Notes under the pieces: model-generated
What the model was told of the DNA's origin: nothing
Database searches by the model: none
The model's input: the letters and a program-made list of their open reading frames with translations, nothing else
Position numbers and translations under genes: made by a program
Origin: a virus
DNA length: 64,000 nucleotides
Reading direction: 5' to 3' (one strand)
IMG/VR virus record: IMGVR_UViG_3300037010_001286
Coordinates: 18,149-82,148 of that record
Part shown: positions 16,854-25,797 of the stretch, one piece after another
Position numbering within the stretch: position 1 is the stretch's first letter
Layout of the letters: each line of letters begins with the position of its first letter

Positions 16854-17936
16854 ATGAATGAGAGTAAATTTCTTCTTACTTACTTAGATAAGTATCATAA
16901 AATTCAATGTTCAAATATAAAAACAGATAAATATACCTTTAAAAAAGCAGAAGAGGCACTTGAATTTAACTTTATTAGATTTGGTAACTCTTATTTTATT
17001 CCAGCTATTTCAATTGATATTGATTTTAAATCTGATATTTACCGAATAATTTATGACAATAACCTACCTGAACCTACTTTCGTAGTTCATACAGACCGTG
17101 GAACTCATATTCACTGGTTTTTAGAAGTTCCTATTAGTACAGCTAATAAATTCCAGTTAAATTATCTTAATAATCTTATTAATTATCTTCAAGGTCTATT
17201 TGGTGGTGATAAATATGCAACTACTAGAAGTGCTGGGCGTATTTGGAGAAATCCTATTAAGTTCCCTCATATTTTTTCAGGAAATCTTGTATCTTTTTCT
17301 GAATTTACCCTCCCAAAAAAAGAAAAAGTCCAACAAATTGACACTCAATATACTAGCAGAAATAAGTATAAAAAAATTTTAAATATAGATTTTACTAGTG
17401 TTATAGAGGGAACTCGTCACCATACTCTTTTTGAGTATGGACGTGCCTATGCTTATACTACTGGTATAACTAACCCACATGCAGAGATTGAAGCTAAAAA
17501 TGCTTTAATGCCAAATCCATTATCAACTATAGAGGTTAAATCAATAGGTAACTCTATAGATAAATTTATGACTACAAAATATAAAAAGAGTACATACAAT
17601 AGCTCTCAAAAAACAGTAGAATTTAATAGAAAGATAGCTAAAGTACAATCTGATAAGAAACTTACTGAGATAGTTAATAAAATACTTATAAGTATTTCTC
17701 CTATAACTTTAGCAAAAAACCTAACAGCTCGTAAAGCTGCTAAGGTACTTAATATAAGTAAAAATACTTGGACAAAATATGCAAAAGTATTGATTAGTTC
17801 TATTAAAGAGTCCTTACTAACTATAAAAGCTCCATTAAGATACTTACCAATTTCTACTAATTTATACGTAGAAAGAAGTATACCTATGTATAATACTATA
17901 TATTCTAGCAGTATAGTACTAAATAATTCAACATAA
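16854..17936 (+). CDS. plasmid-type Rep/primase (AEP-like replicase)
   Basis: 360 aa, resembling the replicase family of plasmid initiators (ColE2-type Rep, archaeo-eukaryotic primase fold). Candidate catalytic residues: SIDID (D55, D57) as the hDhD motif, THIHW (H85, H87) as the sxH motif, and an Arg in RIWRNP (129-134). EGTRHHTLFEYGRAYAY near 190-205 matches the PriCT-type segment after the primase core, and ARKAAKVLNISKNTWTKYAK near 295-315 is an HTH. It could prime or initiate replication at the structured upstream region. It coexists with a TOPRIM primase, so its role is probably initiation or a second mode of priming. Start ATG has only GGA at the edge of SD range. Confidence 0.7.
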   Translation: MNESKFLLTYLDKYHKIQCSNIKTDKYTFKKAEEALEFNFIRFGNSYFIPAISIDIDFKSDIYRIIYDNNLPEPTFVVHTDRGTHIHWFLEVPISTANKFQLNYLNNLINYLQGLFGGDKYATTRSAGRIWRNPIKFPHIFSGNLVSFSEFTLPKKEKVQQIDTQYTSRNKYKKILNIDFTSVIEGTRHHTLFEYGRAYAYTTGITNPHAEIEAKNALMPNPLSTIEVKSIGNSIDKFMTTKYKKSTYNSSQKTVEFNRKIAKVQSDKKLTEIVNKILISISPITLAKNLTARKAAKVLNISKNTWTKYAKVLISSIKESLLTIKAPLRYLPISTNLYVERSIPMYNTIYSSSIVLNNST

Positions 17937-17983
17937 TCTATACTCAATTGTATATAAAATAATTTTAAGGTGGTATCTATAAA

Positions 17984-18457
17984 GTGGTATTTATTGGAAT
18001 TGACTCTTCTTCTACCAATACAGCAATTGTTGTATTAGATTATAATAGAAATTTACTTGAGTTTACTCTTATTTCCCCTACAAATAAAGATTTAAGAGTT
18101 AGAGGTGCAGAAACTGTATCTTCAGTCCTATCATTTATTCAAAAATTTTCTACAAAAAGCTCTCAGATTGTTATAGAAGCTCCTGCATTTATGGCTAATG
18201 GAAAAGTAGCAGATTTAAGTATGATTGTTGGTGGAATTTTTTATGGATTGATAGATATAGGATATGATTGTTTATTAATTCCCCCATCACAACATAAAAG
18301 TCGTTTTACTGGAAGAGGAAGGATTACAAAAGGTGATACTATACTTTGCCTACCTGAGAGTGTTTTAAATAGTTTTAAAGGTACTTATAAGAAACTTGAT
18401 GATTTAGCAGATGCTTACTCTCTAGCTACATACTTATTACCAGCTACTTCTATCTAA
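17984..18457 (+). CDS. RuvC-like Holliday junction resolvase
   Basis: 157 aa RNase H-fold nuclease. GIDSSST (5-11, D7), IVIEAPAF (E65) and the C-terminal DDLADAYSLA (D139/D140/D143) give the four-acidic RuvC active-site pattern. GTG start with AAGGTGGT 8-10 bases upstream. It would resolve branched recombination intermediates before packaging, complementing the gp46/47-like pair and UvsW-like helicase. Confidence 0.85.
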   Translation: MVFIGIDSSSTNTAIVVLDYNRNLLEFTLISPTNKDLRVRGAETVSSVLSFIQKFSTKSSQIVIEAPAFMANGKVADLSMIVGGIFYGLIDIGYDCLLIPPSQHKSRFTGRGRITKGDTILCLPESVLNSFKGTYKKLDDLADAYSLATYLLPATSI

Positions 18458-18523
18458 TCTTTTTACTATAAATTACCTTAGAATGATTTGTAACAATTTG
18501 TTGGAATAATGGAGTATCTAACT

Positions 18524-18544
18524 TAGAGGGATAATATCCCTCTA
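18524..18544. terminator. bidirectional hairpin between convergent operons
   Basis: TAGAGGGATAATATCCCTCTA, a nearly complete 21-base dyad (stem of 8-9 bp in practice), located between the RuvC-like gene and the end of the late minus-strand operon. T-rich bases follow on the plus side only after ~10 bases, so termination may be weak or factor-assisted. Confidence 0.6.
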
Positions 18545-18549
18545 TACTA

Positions 18550-18594
18550 TCACTTTTTAGGTTTAGGTGTTTTACCTTTAGGTGCACAGGCCAT
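18550..18594 (-). CDS. 14-aa basic peptide MACAPKGKTPKPKK
   Basis: Tiny frame with an excellent SD (AAAGGAGAGT immediately before the ATG) at the very end of the late operon, just before the hairpin at 18524. Product is Lys/Pro-rich with one Cys. The RBS quality and exact position argue for translation; function is unknown. Confidence 0.5.
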   Translation of the reverse strand: MACAPKGKTPKPKK

Positions 18595-18647
18595 ATACTC
18601 TCCTTTACTTTATATTTAATAAAATATATTATATAAATATTTGCTTA

Positions 18648-19115
18648 TTAATTTATAGCAAAAAAGCTACCTCTTTTATCTTTGAACCACATTGCAAAAG
18701 CCATAAAATCAGGTGTTGTTATAGGCATTTTTGTACCATTACTAAATCTAATTATGGTATTTATAGTGGTATCTGTCAATGTATTTGTGAGTGTTGCAGC
18801 TATATAACCTACCGTTAGTGCAGTAATAGTAGACTGTGCATCTTCATCTAGTGGTACTTGGTATGTTACTCCGTTAAGAGTATAAGGTAATCCTATAGCT
18901 TTTAACTGTGATGAGGTTAGCTCAACAGGAGGTTTAGCAACCCATTTATTTCCATCAAATATATAATCATCAGATGGTTTATCAGGAATTAAAACATAAT
19001 CAGTATTGGGTCCAATAACTACTTCAGTAAGTTCTTGTGTATCCTCATCAAATACACTCTCTATCAGATTCGGTTGAGTTAGTGCAAAGTTTCCAGTTTT
19101 TTCATTATAGTACAT
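18648..19115 (-). CDS. tail-fibre-associated protein (DUF4376-like C-terminus)
   Basis: 155 aa. The end (DFMAFAMWFKDKRGSFFAI) and the preceding TYQVPLDEDAQSTITALT pattern resemble the DUF4376-type domains found in fibre tips or fibre assembly proteins. The N-terminus (MYYNEKTGNFALT) matches short fibre-associated proteins. TAATG-type coupling with the YadA-like fibre gene upstream supports a role in assembling or capping that fibre. Confidence 0.55.
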   Translation of the reverse strand: MYYNEKTGNFALTQPNLIESVFDEDTQELTEVVIGPNTDYVLIPDKPSDDYIFDGNKWVAKPPVELTSSQLKAIGLPYTLNGVTYQVPLDEDAQSTITALTVGYIAATLTNTLTDTTINTIIRFSNGTKMPITTPDFMAFAMWFKDKRGSFFAIN

Positions 19116-20191
19116 TATATGACCTCTACAGTATTAATTCTACACATCCAATGGATAGTAGTTGATGCAGCACCTGTTACAGATACTGATAAAGCCCCAT
19201 TTGTTGTATCTGCTGATATAGAAACAGCACTTGCTGTTATCCAACTCTCTGAATCACCAAATGTTAAGTTAATAGTAGGAGTTCCTACTAGAGTAGTAGA
19301 TGAGGCATTTGCACCACGTTTAATTAACCCAGTAGTATTCCACTGTCCTGCTTTACCTGTTCCAGTATTTATAGCAACTATTTCAATATCAAAGGAGACT
19401 GCATTATTATTTTGAAGTGTACATTGATTAGTTGCAGAAACTGCATTAGTGTCTGATTTTAATATAGTAGCTGTAGCGTCTGTTGTTATAGCACCAAGTC
19501 CGAGTTGACCAAGTTGATATGCGCCATTTATGCCACTGAAAGGTGTTCCAATTACTGCTCTACCTGATATACCATTTGTGTGACTTCTAAACCCCATTGC
19601 TATAGAAGCAGTACCTGAGGCTACGTTTGAGTAACCCATTGCTATAGAAGAACCCCCCGATGCAATATTATTATTCCCCATAGCTACAGATGCGAAATTA
19701 GATGATGTATTTGCGTACCCCAGCGATATAGAAGCAGTACTAGACGCAGTATTGTTGTATCCTATTGCCACAGAGGAGTAACTAGATGATGTATTTGCAT
19801 ATCCCATCGATATAGAAGCACTACCGGATGAAATACTATTATATCCAGTAACTATAGAATAAGGACCGGATGCTACTTGATTAGCACTGGTTCTATAAGT
19901 TTGCAAATCAATCGCACCAGTCCCTCTAACGTTTCCCCCTTTTGCTGTACCATCAGGAATATTAGTGGATAGAGCACCTGAGCCTACATATACCCCATTA
20001 TTATACATCATAGGCATTTGTAATATTAAATCAGTAGCAAACTGTGTACTACCATAGTTTACTTCATCATCGTTGGTACCTATAAGTACAGCATCTCTCA
20101 TCACCTGAGATGCACCTTGCCCTACTTTATAAGTTATCCTACTAGGACTTATGACAGCCCCGTAGCTATTTCCCTCAATTCCTGAGTTCAT
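19115..20191 (-). CDS. tail fibre with YadA/Hia-like head repeats
   Basis: 358 aa. Residues ~110-205 carry at least seven 14-residue repeats of the form SIAMGYxNxAS(G/S), the left-handed beta-roll repeat of YadA-type trimeric adhesin heads. Adhesin use suggests host-surface or glycan binding. It starts MNSGIEGNSYGA and is coupled to its neighbours by 1-base overlaps. Probably trimeric and distal in the fibre. Confidence 0.75.
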   Translation of the reverse strand: MNSGIEGNSYGAVISPSRITYKVGQGASQVMRDAVLIGTNDDEVNYGSTQFATDLILQMPMMYNNGVYVGSGALSTNIPDGTAKGGNVRGTGAIDLQTYRTSANQVASGPYSIVTGYNSISSGSASISMGYANTSSSYSSVAIGYNNTASSTASISLGYANTSSNFASVAMGNNNIASGGSSIAMGYSNVASGTASIAMGFRSHTNGISGRAVIGTPFSGINGAYQLGQLGLGAITTDATATILKSDTNAVSATNQCTLQNNNAVSFDIEIVAINTGTGKAGQWNTTGLIKRGANASSTTLVGTPTINLTFGDSESWITASAVSISADTTNGALSVSVTGAASTTIHWMCRINTVEVI

Positions 20192-20574
20192 TATAAGTTT
20201 CCTGCTCTAGTGATAATAATGTTAAATGATTCGGCATTTTGGGTTGAAAATTTCAATGACCATCCACTTTGTAGAACTATCCCTTTATTGCTTATAGGTT
20301 GAGACCAAGCTGGAACCGTTGCAGATGCTGTCACTGCTGATACAATAAGTTCTTGGATAAGATAGTTTGTAGTTCCATTAGATAAGAACATACGAACCAT
20401 TCCAGCAGTTGTATTACCAGTAGCAGTGATATACATATCATCTATCCGCATACCATTACCTGAGGCTGTGACAAGTGTTCCTAAGGTTCCTGACCCATCT
20501 CTATTAGAGTTAGCTGTTGATATATTTACTGCACCATTGATTGGTGTACTTGCATATTGTGGTGTTGTTGCCAT
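20191..20574 (-). CDS. small fibre/decoration protein, 127 aa
   Basis: Thr/Ser/Ala-rich beta protein with pattern MVRMFLSNGTTNYLIQELIV and SNKGIVLQSGWSLKF, similar in composition to small head-fibre or tail-decoration proteins. No enzyme motif. It lies between the collagen-like and YadA-like fibre genes with start/stop overlaps, so a virion fibre component is likely. Confidence 0.55.
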   Translation of the reverse strand: MATTPQYASTPINGAVNISTANSNRDGSGTLGTLVTASGNGMRIDDMYITATGNTTAGMVRMFLSNGTTNYLIQELIVSAVTASATVPAWSQPISNKGIVLQSGWSLKFSTQNAESFNIIITRAGNL

Positions 20575-22793
20575 TAAATTACTCCTATAAGTTGATTAAG
20601 TTGGTGATTTACTATTACTAAATCTGTTGAACCTAATAATGTATTTCCATTAACAGTTCTTATGTTTGTTCCGCTTACCAGTGTTGGTTGAAATGCTGTA
20701 CTATCTAAACCATCTAATAGATCGGCATTAAGGTTCGTGACTTTAGTTGTACTTGCTACTGTTAAAGGTGAAGTACCTGTTGCAACTGTCGAAATAAGTT
20801 GAGTTCCACTAATATTTGCAGGGAATGTAACGTTTTTGCTTCTATCATACGACTCGACATTTCTTCGTCCAGCAGGATAACCACCAAACCATTCGATATT
20901 TCCAAGTGTAATTGGGTTTGAGTTAATTGACACATTTGTAGAGTTAAAGGTAACACGTACTGCTTTTGATTTATCAGATGTTGAAGCAGAAGGATAATAA
21001 GCGAGTGTATTATGTGGAATATATACATGCCCTGGCCATACATTAACTGGACCCGATACTACCAAGTTCCATGAAGAATCAGCAGCATCTTGTTCCTCTA
21101 TCTTTATATAAATTGTATTTCCATTAGTATAAAGGTAAGCATAGAACTTATTAAGGTAAAAGTAATTATTTACTGCATTACTATCCCAAGTTATACGCCA
21201 TGAATTAGTAGAATTTGCTGGAATAATTGCTGGAAGTGCTGTTGAACCTTGACCTTCACCAATCATCATATCTGCAAGGTTATTTGCGGATACTCTAGTA
21301 CTTGTAGTCCATGTTGTACCGTCTGTAGACTCTTCTTGAATAGATGGTGGTATAAATCTAAACTTATTAGTCATTTCTCCGTGAATTAATGCCATTTCTT
21401 CAACAGATGGATTACCAAGATTATATGTTACTGTATTATTTGAAAAATTTACACCTGTATATGAACTTGCTGAAATTCTACCACTCCCATCTCTTATAAT
21501 AATGGTGTTTGCGTTATTCGTAGTTGAAGCAGTTACACCATTTAATGAAGTAGCGTTTACATTAGTAACTCCTGAACCATTACCACTGAAGTTAGTAGCA
21601 GTTACTGTTCCAGTAAAGGTTGGTGAAACTAGTGGTGCTCTACTTGTATCAATTGGGTGTATATGATCGGCTCTTGCTACTGTTGTACTAGTTCCTATTG
21701 TAGCTGTACCATCCATAGAAGGAAGCGTTGAACTTAGTGTTGTAATATTGTTAAAGCTTGTTCCTGTAGCTACACCTATATTTGGAGTAACTAGAGTTTT
21801 ATTTGATAAAGTTTCTATACCATCTAACGTAGCTAATTCTCCGGATATTGGGAGGGTAACTGTTGTATTTCCTGTTACTGTTAAAGTAGTATCAAAGGAG
21901 CCTGAAGTAGTTAAATTTCCACCAAGTGTAATAGTTTTACCATCATTGTTTACACCAGTTCCACCATTAGTTCCTAATACTATTCCAGTTACGTTACTAG
22001 CTGTACCTGTTGTATTTTGATTAAATATAGGAAAAGTACAATTTACTAAATTACCTGATGATGGAGTACCAAGATCAGGAGTAATTAAAGATGGAGAAAC
22101 TAATGGTGCTTTTAAATCAAGAGCTTCTTGAGTTACTATAGATATTGGTTTATTTAAATCACTAGTATTATCTACTAATCCCAATCCTACATCAGATTTA
22201 TCAAGAGTAATTTCACCAATCTTACCCGAAACACTAAGTACTTTTGGTTCTATTGAATCAATCCACTGTGCTTCTGTTCCTACAAAACCATTCTGTACGG
22301 CAATATCATATGTAGATAACCCAATAGGTCCAGTATCACCTTTAGGTCCTGCAGGTCCTTGTGGTCCAGTATCGCCTACAGGTCCTTGTGGTCCAATAGG
22401 TCCAATTGGTCCTTGTGGTCCAGTATCACCCTGTAGTCCTTGTGGTCCAATAGGTCCAGTATCACCTTTAGGTCCTTGTGGCCCAGTATCACCTTTAGGT
22501 CCTGCAGGTCCTTGTGACCCAGTATCACCTTTAGGTCCTTGTGGCCCAGTATCACCTTTAGGTCCTGCAGGTCCTTGTGACCCAGTATCACCTTTAGGTC
22601 CTGCAGGTCCTTGTGGTCCAGTATCACCCTGTAGTCCTTGTGGTCCAATAGGTCCAGTATCACCTTTAGGTCCAATAGGTCCAATTGGTCCTTGTGGCCC
22701 AGTATCGCCTTTAGGTCCTACAGGTCCTTGTACTCCTTGAGTACCAACAGGAGATAGTGTAATAGTATTTGTTTGTGTATTTAATGTTATCAC
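20574..22793 (-). CDS. collagen-like tail fibre
   Basis: 739 aa. Residues ~20-160 are an almost uninterrupted Gly-X-Y tract ([13 protein letters not shown] units) that should form a triple helix. This is followed by beta-rich fibre modules including [12 protein letters not shown] and [10 protein letters not shown] motifs common in phage fibres, and a C-terminal [16 protein letters not shown] region typical of fibre tips. The final ~20 residues are hydrophobic. Likely host-recognition or side fibre. Confidence 0.85.
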   Translation of the reverse strand: MITLNTQTNTITLSPVGTQGVQGPVGPKGDTGPQGPIGPIGPKGDTGPIGPQGLQGDTGPQGPAGPKGDTGSQGPAGPKGDTGPQGPKGDTGSQGPAGPKGDTGPQGPKGDTGPIGPQGLQGDTGPQGPIGPIGPQGPVGDTGPQGPAGPKGDTGPIGLSTYDIAVQNGFVGTEAQWIDSIEPKVLSVSGKIGEITLDKSDVGLGLVDNTSDLNKPISIVTQEALDLKAPLVSPSLITPDLGTPSSGNLVNCTFPIFNQNTTGTASNVTGIVLGTNGGTGVNNDGKTITLGGNLTTSGSFDTTLTVTGNTTVTLPISGELATLDGIETLSNKTLVTPNIGVATGTSFNNITTLSSTLPSMDGTATIGTSTTVARADHIHPIDTSRAPLVSPTFTGTVTATNFSGNGSGVTNVNATSLNGVTASTTNNANTIIIRDGSGRISASSYTGVNFSNNTVTYNLGNPSVEEMALIHGEMTNKFRFIPPSIQEESTDGTTWTTSTRVSANNLADMMIGEGQGSTALPAIIPANSTNSWRITWDSNAVNNYFYLNKFYAYLYTNGNTIYIKIEEQDAADSSWNLVVSGPVNVWPGHVYIPHNTLAYYPSASTSDKSKAVRVTFNSTNVSINSNPITLGNIEWFGGYPAGRRNVESYDRSKNVTFPANISGTQLISTVATGTSPLTVASTTKVTNLNADLLDGLDSTAFQPTLVSGTNIRTVNGNTLLGSTDLVIVNHQLNQLIGVI
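22313..22742 (-). repeat. Gly-X-Y coding repeat tract
   Basis: Tandem 18- and 27-base variants encoding [21 protein letters not shown] units such as ggtccttgtggtccagtatc recur many times, so the tract is prone to slippage and length variation between isolates. Confidence 0.85.
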
Positions 22794-23098
22794 GGAGTTA
22801 CTCCTTTATGTATTATAAAGATACCACCAAATAAGAATTTATTATTATTTATATCAATCTCTAAAATAACATCATAATTAAAAATACCAACTCCTATAGA
22901 GGACATCTTATGAGCATTTATATTAATAATAAAAGTATTTTCACCTGTAATTATACAATAAGGAGATACATCAACTGAACCAATAAACATTTTTGGAATA
23001 CGTGAACCTATAGGTTCTCCTAAATCAACTGATAGACTAAAATCATCATTAGTTCTACCTGATAATGGAACATTAGTATCCTCATAATTCATTTGCAA
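22790..23098 (-). CDS. hypothetical protein, 102 aa (virion-associated?)
   Basis: Unrecognised beta-rich protein ([16 protein letters not shown]-like strands; start [12 protein letters not shown]). It overlaps the outer-spanin gene end by 10 bases and the collagen-like fibre start by 4. Bridging position between lysis and fibre genes; no motif. Confidence 0.55.
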   Translation of the reverse strand: MQMNYEDTNVPLSGRTNDDFSLSVDLGEPIGSRIPKMFIGSVDVSPYCIITGENTFIININAHKMSSIGVGIFNYDVILEIDINNNKFLFGGIFIIHKGVTP

Positions 23099-23346
23099 AC
23101 CTCTTTAGACGCTAGTAGCTTCTCTGCGTATTCTTTAACCATTTCATAATTCAATAAAGCCTTAGCTACAATATCGTGGCTATTTGTATAACTTTTATTA
23201 TCTATCATAGGTTTTTCTACATCAGGGGTTACACATTTTTGCGGTACATACACAATTTTAGGTTCAGGCTGTTCAGCTGTGCATCCATTAAAACTGATAA
23301 CTATTGAGATACTGCATAGAATCGTTACAATCGTTTGATGTTTCAT
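23089..23346 (-). CDS. outer-membrane spanin lipoprotein (Rz1-like)
   Basis: 85 aa. Signal sequence MKHQTIVTILCSISIVISFNGC with a lipobox SFNG-C (Cys22), then a Pro-containing periplasmic stretch. Its first 59 bases are nested out of frame in the end of the inner spanin gene, the classic Rz/Rz1 arrangement. It indicates a Gram-negative host with an outer membrane. Confidence 0.8.
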   Translation of the reverse strand: MKHQTIVTILCSISIVISFNGCTAEQPEPKIVYVPQKCVTPDVEKPMIDNKSYTNSHDIVAKALLNYEMVKEYAEKLLASKEVCK

Positions 23347-23644
23347 TTTTATCTCTCCATTTTTCTATTTCTATAGTTTTTGTTACGTACTTTGTATCTA
23401 TCTTATGTAACACAGTAGGTAATTTAGCCATAGATGCGTTATAATCCGCCTTATTTGCTAATATAATATCGTTCTGAATATGTAGATAAGCTTCACTTTC
23501 ATTTAATTTTACTTGTAAAGCTGAGTTATCCTTTTTAAGAGATAGTATTTCACTATTTAAATGTTCAATATACGAAAGTAAAACCCCAGTAATTAAAACA
23601 ATTACAACCTCTAACCAATACTGTTTAATTAATCCAATCCACAT
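23288..23644 (-). CDS. inner-membrane spanin (Rz-like)
   Basis: 118 aa. N-terminal membrane anchor (residues ~8-28, WLEVVIVLITGVLLSYI) followed by a long periplasmic coiled coil (EHLNSEILSLKKDNSALQVK). Directly downstream of endolysin; pairs with the nested lipoprotein to fuse inner and outer membranes at lysis. Confidence 0.8.
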   Translation of the reverse strand: MWIGLIKQYWLEVVIVLITGVLLSYIEHLNSEILSLKKDNSALQVKLNESEAYLHIQNDIILANKADYNASMAKLPTVLHKIDTKYVTKTIEIEKWRDKNETSNDCNDSMQYLNSYQF

Positions 23645-23653
23645 TTTTTCTCC

Positions 23654-24229
23654 TTACCAATATTTAAATGTTTTGGATTCAACTTTTGCATATTGTGCTC
23701 CATATTTAAAAATATTTTGCGAATATTCATAGTTTATATCACAATTACTTCTACAAGTAGTAATCCCTTTATAGGTAAAACAACTTTTACCTCTATGGCA
23801 TTGCTCTTTAGCTTTACTCCATTCTGCTATCTTAGCACGACTAATCTCTTTAATAACTAAACCACCTCCGTTATATACCTGATAGGTTACCCATAGTCCG
23901 TATTGAGGTTTATATACTGATTTCATAATTACAGCTTGTGCTTTTAGCTGGTCGGGGATTGCAATTATACTTTTAATACCATTTGATTTTAAAGTTTTTT
24001 GCCAAACTCTATAAGTAATTTGGGGTAAACCCTCAGACCCAACACCATCACGAGATATTATATTTCGACATTCACTCTCTTGTTGAAGTTGTCCAACACC
24101 ATATTGGTAAGGAAAGTCTACTCCAAATTGAGAATAATGCGCTTTTCGTACTTCTTGAATATATAGCTCACATCTTTGTTGTGCATAAGAAAATGATATA
24201 ACTAAGATAAGAAGTACAAAAGCTTTCAT
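23654..24229 (-). CDS. secreted endolysin, lytic-transglycosylase-like
   Basis: 191 aa. Sec signal peptide MKAFVLLILVISFSYA, then a lysozyme/SLT-like core: GVGQLQQES (catalytic candidate E51) followed by EGLPQIT, the usual G-x-x-QI motif. Seven or more Cys in the C-terminal half suggest disulfides in the periplasm. Export by the host secretion pathway means the adjacent holin may act as trigger rather than release pore. Follows holin in the cassette. Confidence 0.75.
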   Translation of the reverse strand: MKAFVLLILVISFSYAQQRCELYIQEVRKAHYSQFGVDFPYQYGVGQLQQESECRNIISRDGVGSEGLPQITYRVWQKTLKSNGIKSIIAIPDQLKAQAVIMKSVYKPQYGLWVTYQVYNGGGLVIKEISRAKIAEWSKAKEQCHRGKSCFTYKGITTCRSNCDINYEYSQNIFKYGAQYAKVESKTFKYW

Positions 24230-24504
24230 TACCCACCCATTGCAAAGCAGTAGATAATGATTACATAAAGTGCAATAACAACGCTTGTTAATTGCCAGTT
24301 ATCATCATTACTCCAATCAACTATTGGAAATAATGATTTTCTAATTATATGAGCAGTTAATACACCTGCTGTTACTAATAAGAACTTAGATAATACAAGC
24401 TGAATTATAGCTGGTAAACTCTCATAATAACCACTAACAAATACATATATTAATGATAAACTTACTACTAAAACAAACCCTACTCTTTTTAATTCTTTCA
24501 TCAT
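24229..24504 (-). CDS. holin
   Basis: 91 aa with three hydrophobic segments (~8-24, ~34-52, ~72-88) and a Lys/Arg-rich start, matching class I holin topology. Start overlaps the upstream gene by 4 bases and the stop abuts the endolysin ATG. Confidence 0.7.
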   Translation of the reverse strand: MMKELKRVGFVLVVSLSLIYVFVSGYYESLPAIIQLVLSKFLLVTAGVLTAHIIRKSLFPIVDWSNDDNWQLTSVVIALYVIIIYCFAMGG

Positions 24505-24815
24505 ACGCTAACCTTTAAAATAAATGTCATAGCGGAGCCAATTACAGCTGTTATCAACATCCATACTATTTTACTTAAGTTCTTTTCTATATGTTCTATT
24601 CTTTCATTTTGTCTTTTAAAACTATCATGCTCTGTTATTACGTGTGATGTAAACTCTTGTCTTAATAGACGAATATCTGAAGCTATTTCATTCTGCTTTT
24701 CTATAGCTGTTTCTATCTTAGATAATGTTTTATTCATCTGAGTAAGCTCCCGACTTAGTAACAGATGCTCTCCTTCTAACTTTTGTACCCTAGGTGCTAT
24801 ATCAATATCAATCAT
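24501..24815 (-). CDS. coiled-coil protein with C-terminal membrane helix (XhlA-like)
   Basis: 104 aa. Residues 5-80 form a heptad-rich helix (SRELTQMNKTLSKIETAIEK), and residues ~84-100 are a membrane segment (IVWMLITAVIGSAMTFIL). This architecture matches XhlA/hemolysin-like accessory holins. In the lysis cassette with overlapping starts. Confidence 0.65.
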   Translation of the reverse strand: MIDIDIAPRVQKLEGEHLLLSRELTQMNKTLSKIETAIEKQNEIASDIRLLRQEFTSHVITEHDSFKRQNERIEHIEKNLSKIVWMLITAVIGSAMTFILKVSV

Positions 24816-25213
24816 TTTTTACCCTTCATTTCCACTAAATTAATCTTATCAGATGTATCTTTATTCCAGTGTGAACTACCAAAAATTCTAACTGCATAGT
24901 ATATAAGATACGTTCTAATTTTAGATACCCCATTAAATAAAAGCATCTCTTTCAACAACTTATCACAACTTTCTCTTTGTAATTGCATACAAGTATATAA
25001 CCCATCATGTATTATGGAAGGTTTCAATAAGTCATCTTCAAATGGGTTACCTATAATGTTCCAAAATAATTTAGGTATAGAAGCACCATCAGTTATAAAA
25101 CCTGATTTAATAGTAACTTTAATTGAATCATTTTCATAACCAAAATTATCTTGTAACTTCCAAAAACCATTTCCCATTTCTTCAAGGGATATATCACCAT
25201 TAAACTGTTTCAT
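24812..25213 (-). CDS. DUF1353 family protein
   Basis: 133 aa with the DUF1353 signature: SGFITDGASIPKLFW, then KPSIIHDGLY and a Cys/Asp-Lys helix. The family is common in phage lysis or tail regions, of unproven function (the HD-like pair suggests a fold related to peptidoglycan or membrane processes). Coupled to neighbours by ATGA-type overlap. Confidence 0.75.
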   Translation of the reverse strand: MKQFNGDISLEEMGNGFWKLQDNFGYENDSIKVTIKSGFITDGASIPKLFWNIIGNPFEDDLLKPSIIHDGLYTCMQLQRESCDKLLKEMLLFNGVSKIRTYLIYYAVRIFGSSHWNKDTSDKINLVEMKGKK

Positions 25214-25632
25214 TATGAAATTCTTATAAGTCCAGTAGTATCTGTTGGGTCAGGAAATTGTATCGTAAAATCTCCACCAGTTGTTGATATATCAGAACCA
25301 AAATCAAGAACACAAACAGCCGCATTATTTCTAGAACTATTATAAATTAATGCACCTCGTGAAGTAATAGTAACTGCCTGCCATCTAGGGTCTGTAGTAA
25401 AATCTAATATAGAAACATTATTTACAATAGAGGTACTAAAGCCTGATAAGGTAATACCTCCTGCCGTATATCCTGTTCCTGTTATTTCCCCATTAGTTGT
25501 ATAACTAGTAGTACTACTATCTAAAGTAGCATCACTGCTATATAGTGCAATCATATAGGTATCAGTTGATGTATGAATACCTGAATATAGCTCTTTTAAA
25601 TATGAGTCACATACTCCTGCTTTTATTGCCAT
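25213..25632 (-). CDS. phage structural protein, 139 aa
   Basis: Belongs by pattern to a widespread small phage protein group starting MAIKAGVCDSYLKELYSGIH, with TYMIALYSS, TAGGITLSG and a terminal FPDPTDTTGLIRI. Usually located among tail fibre genes and thought virion-associated; function not established. First gene after the late promoter at 25741, so it leads the lysis transcript. Confidence 0.6.
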   Translation of the reverse strand: MAIKAGVCDSYLKELYSGIHTSTDTYMIALYSSDATLDSSTTSYTTNGEITGTGYTAGGITLSGFSTSIVNNVSILDFTTDPRWQAVTITSRGALIYNSSRNNAAVCVLDFGSDISTTGGDFTIQFPDPTDTTGLIRIS

Positions 25633-25740
25633 AGATTATCCTTTAATTATGTGAGGTACTCTAACTACATAAGATATTAGTTTTGTTGTTATATAATTAA
25701 TTTACTAACTATAATAGCTTAAAAAGTTAATTTACATACC

Positions 25741-25749
25741 TATAATCGT
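25741..25749 (-). promoter_or_regulatory. late-type promoter motif, lysis operon
   Basis: ACGATTATA on the minus strand in the only large gap of the distal late region, 109 bases before the gene at 25632. Leader contains TTATGT/ACATAA complementary blocks. Would drive lysis genes separately. Confidence 0.6.
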
Positions 25750-25797
25750 ATTTACTTTTAGTTAAATTACGAAGTAATATTACATAACTATATATCA

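Noticed and set aside
22376-22684. Minus-strand frame rich in [12 protein letters not shown] repeats
   Set aside because: Shadow of the Gly-X-Y collagen tract in another frame; repetition is inherited from that gene.
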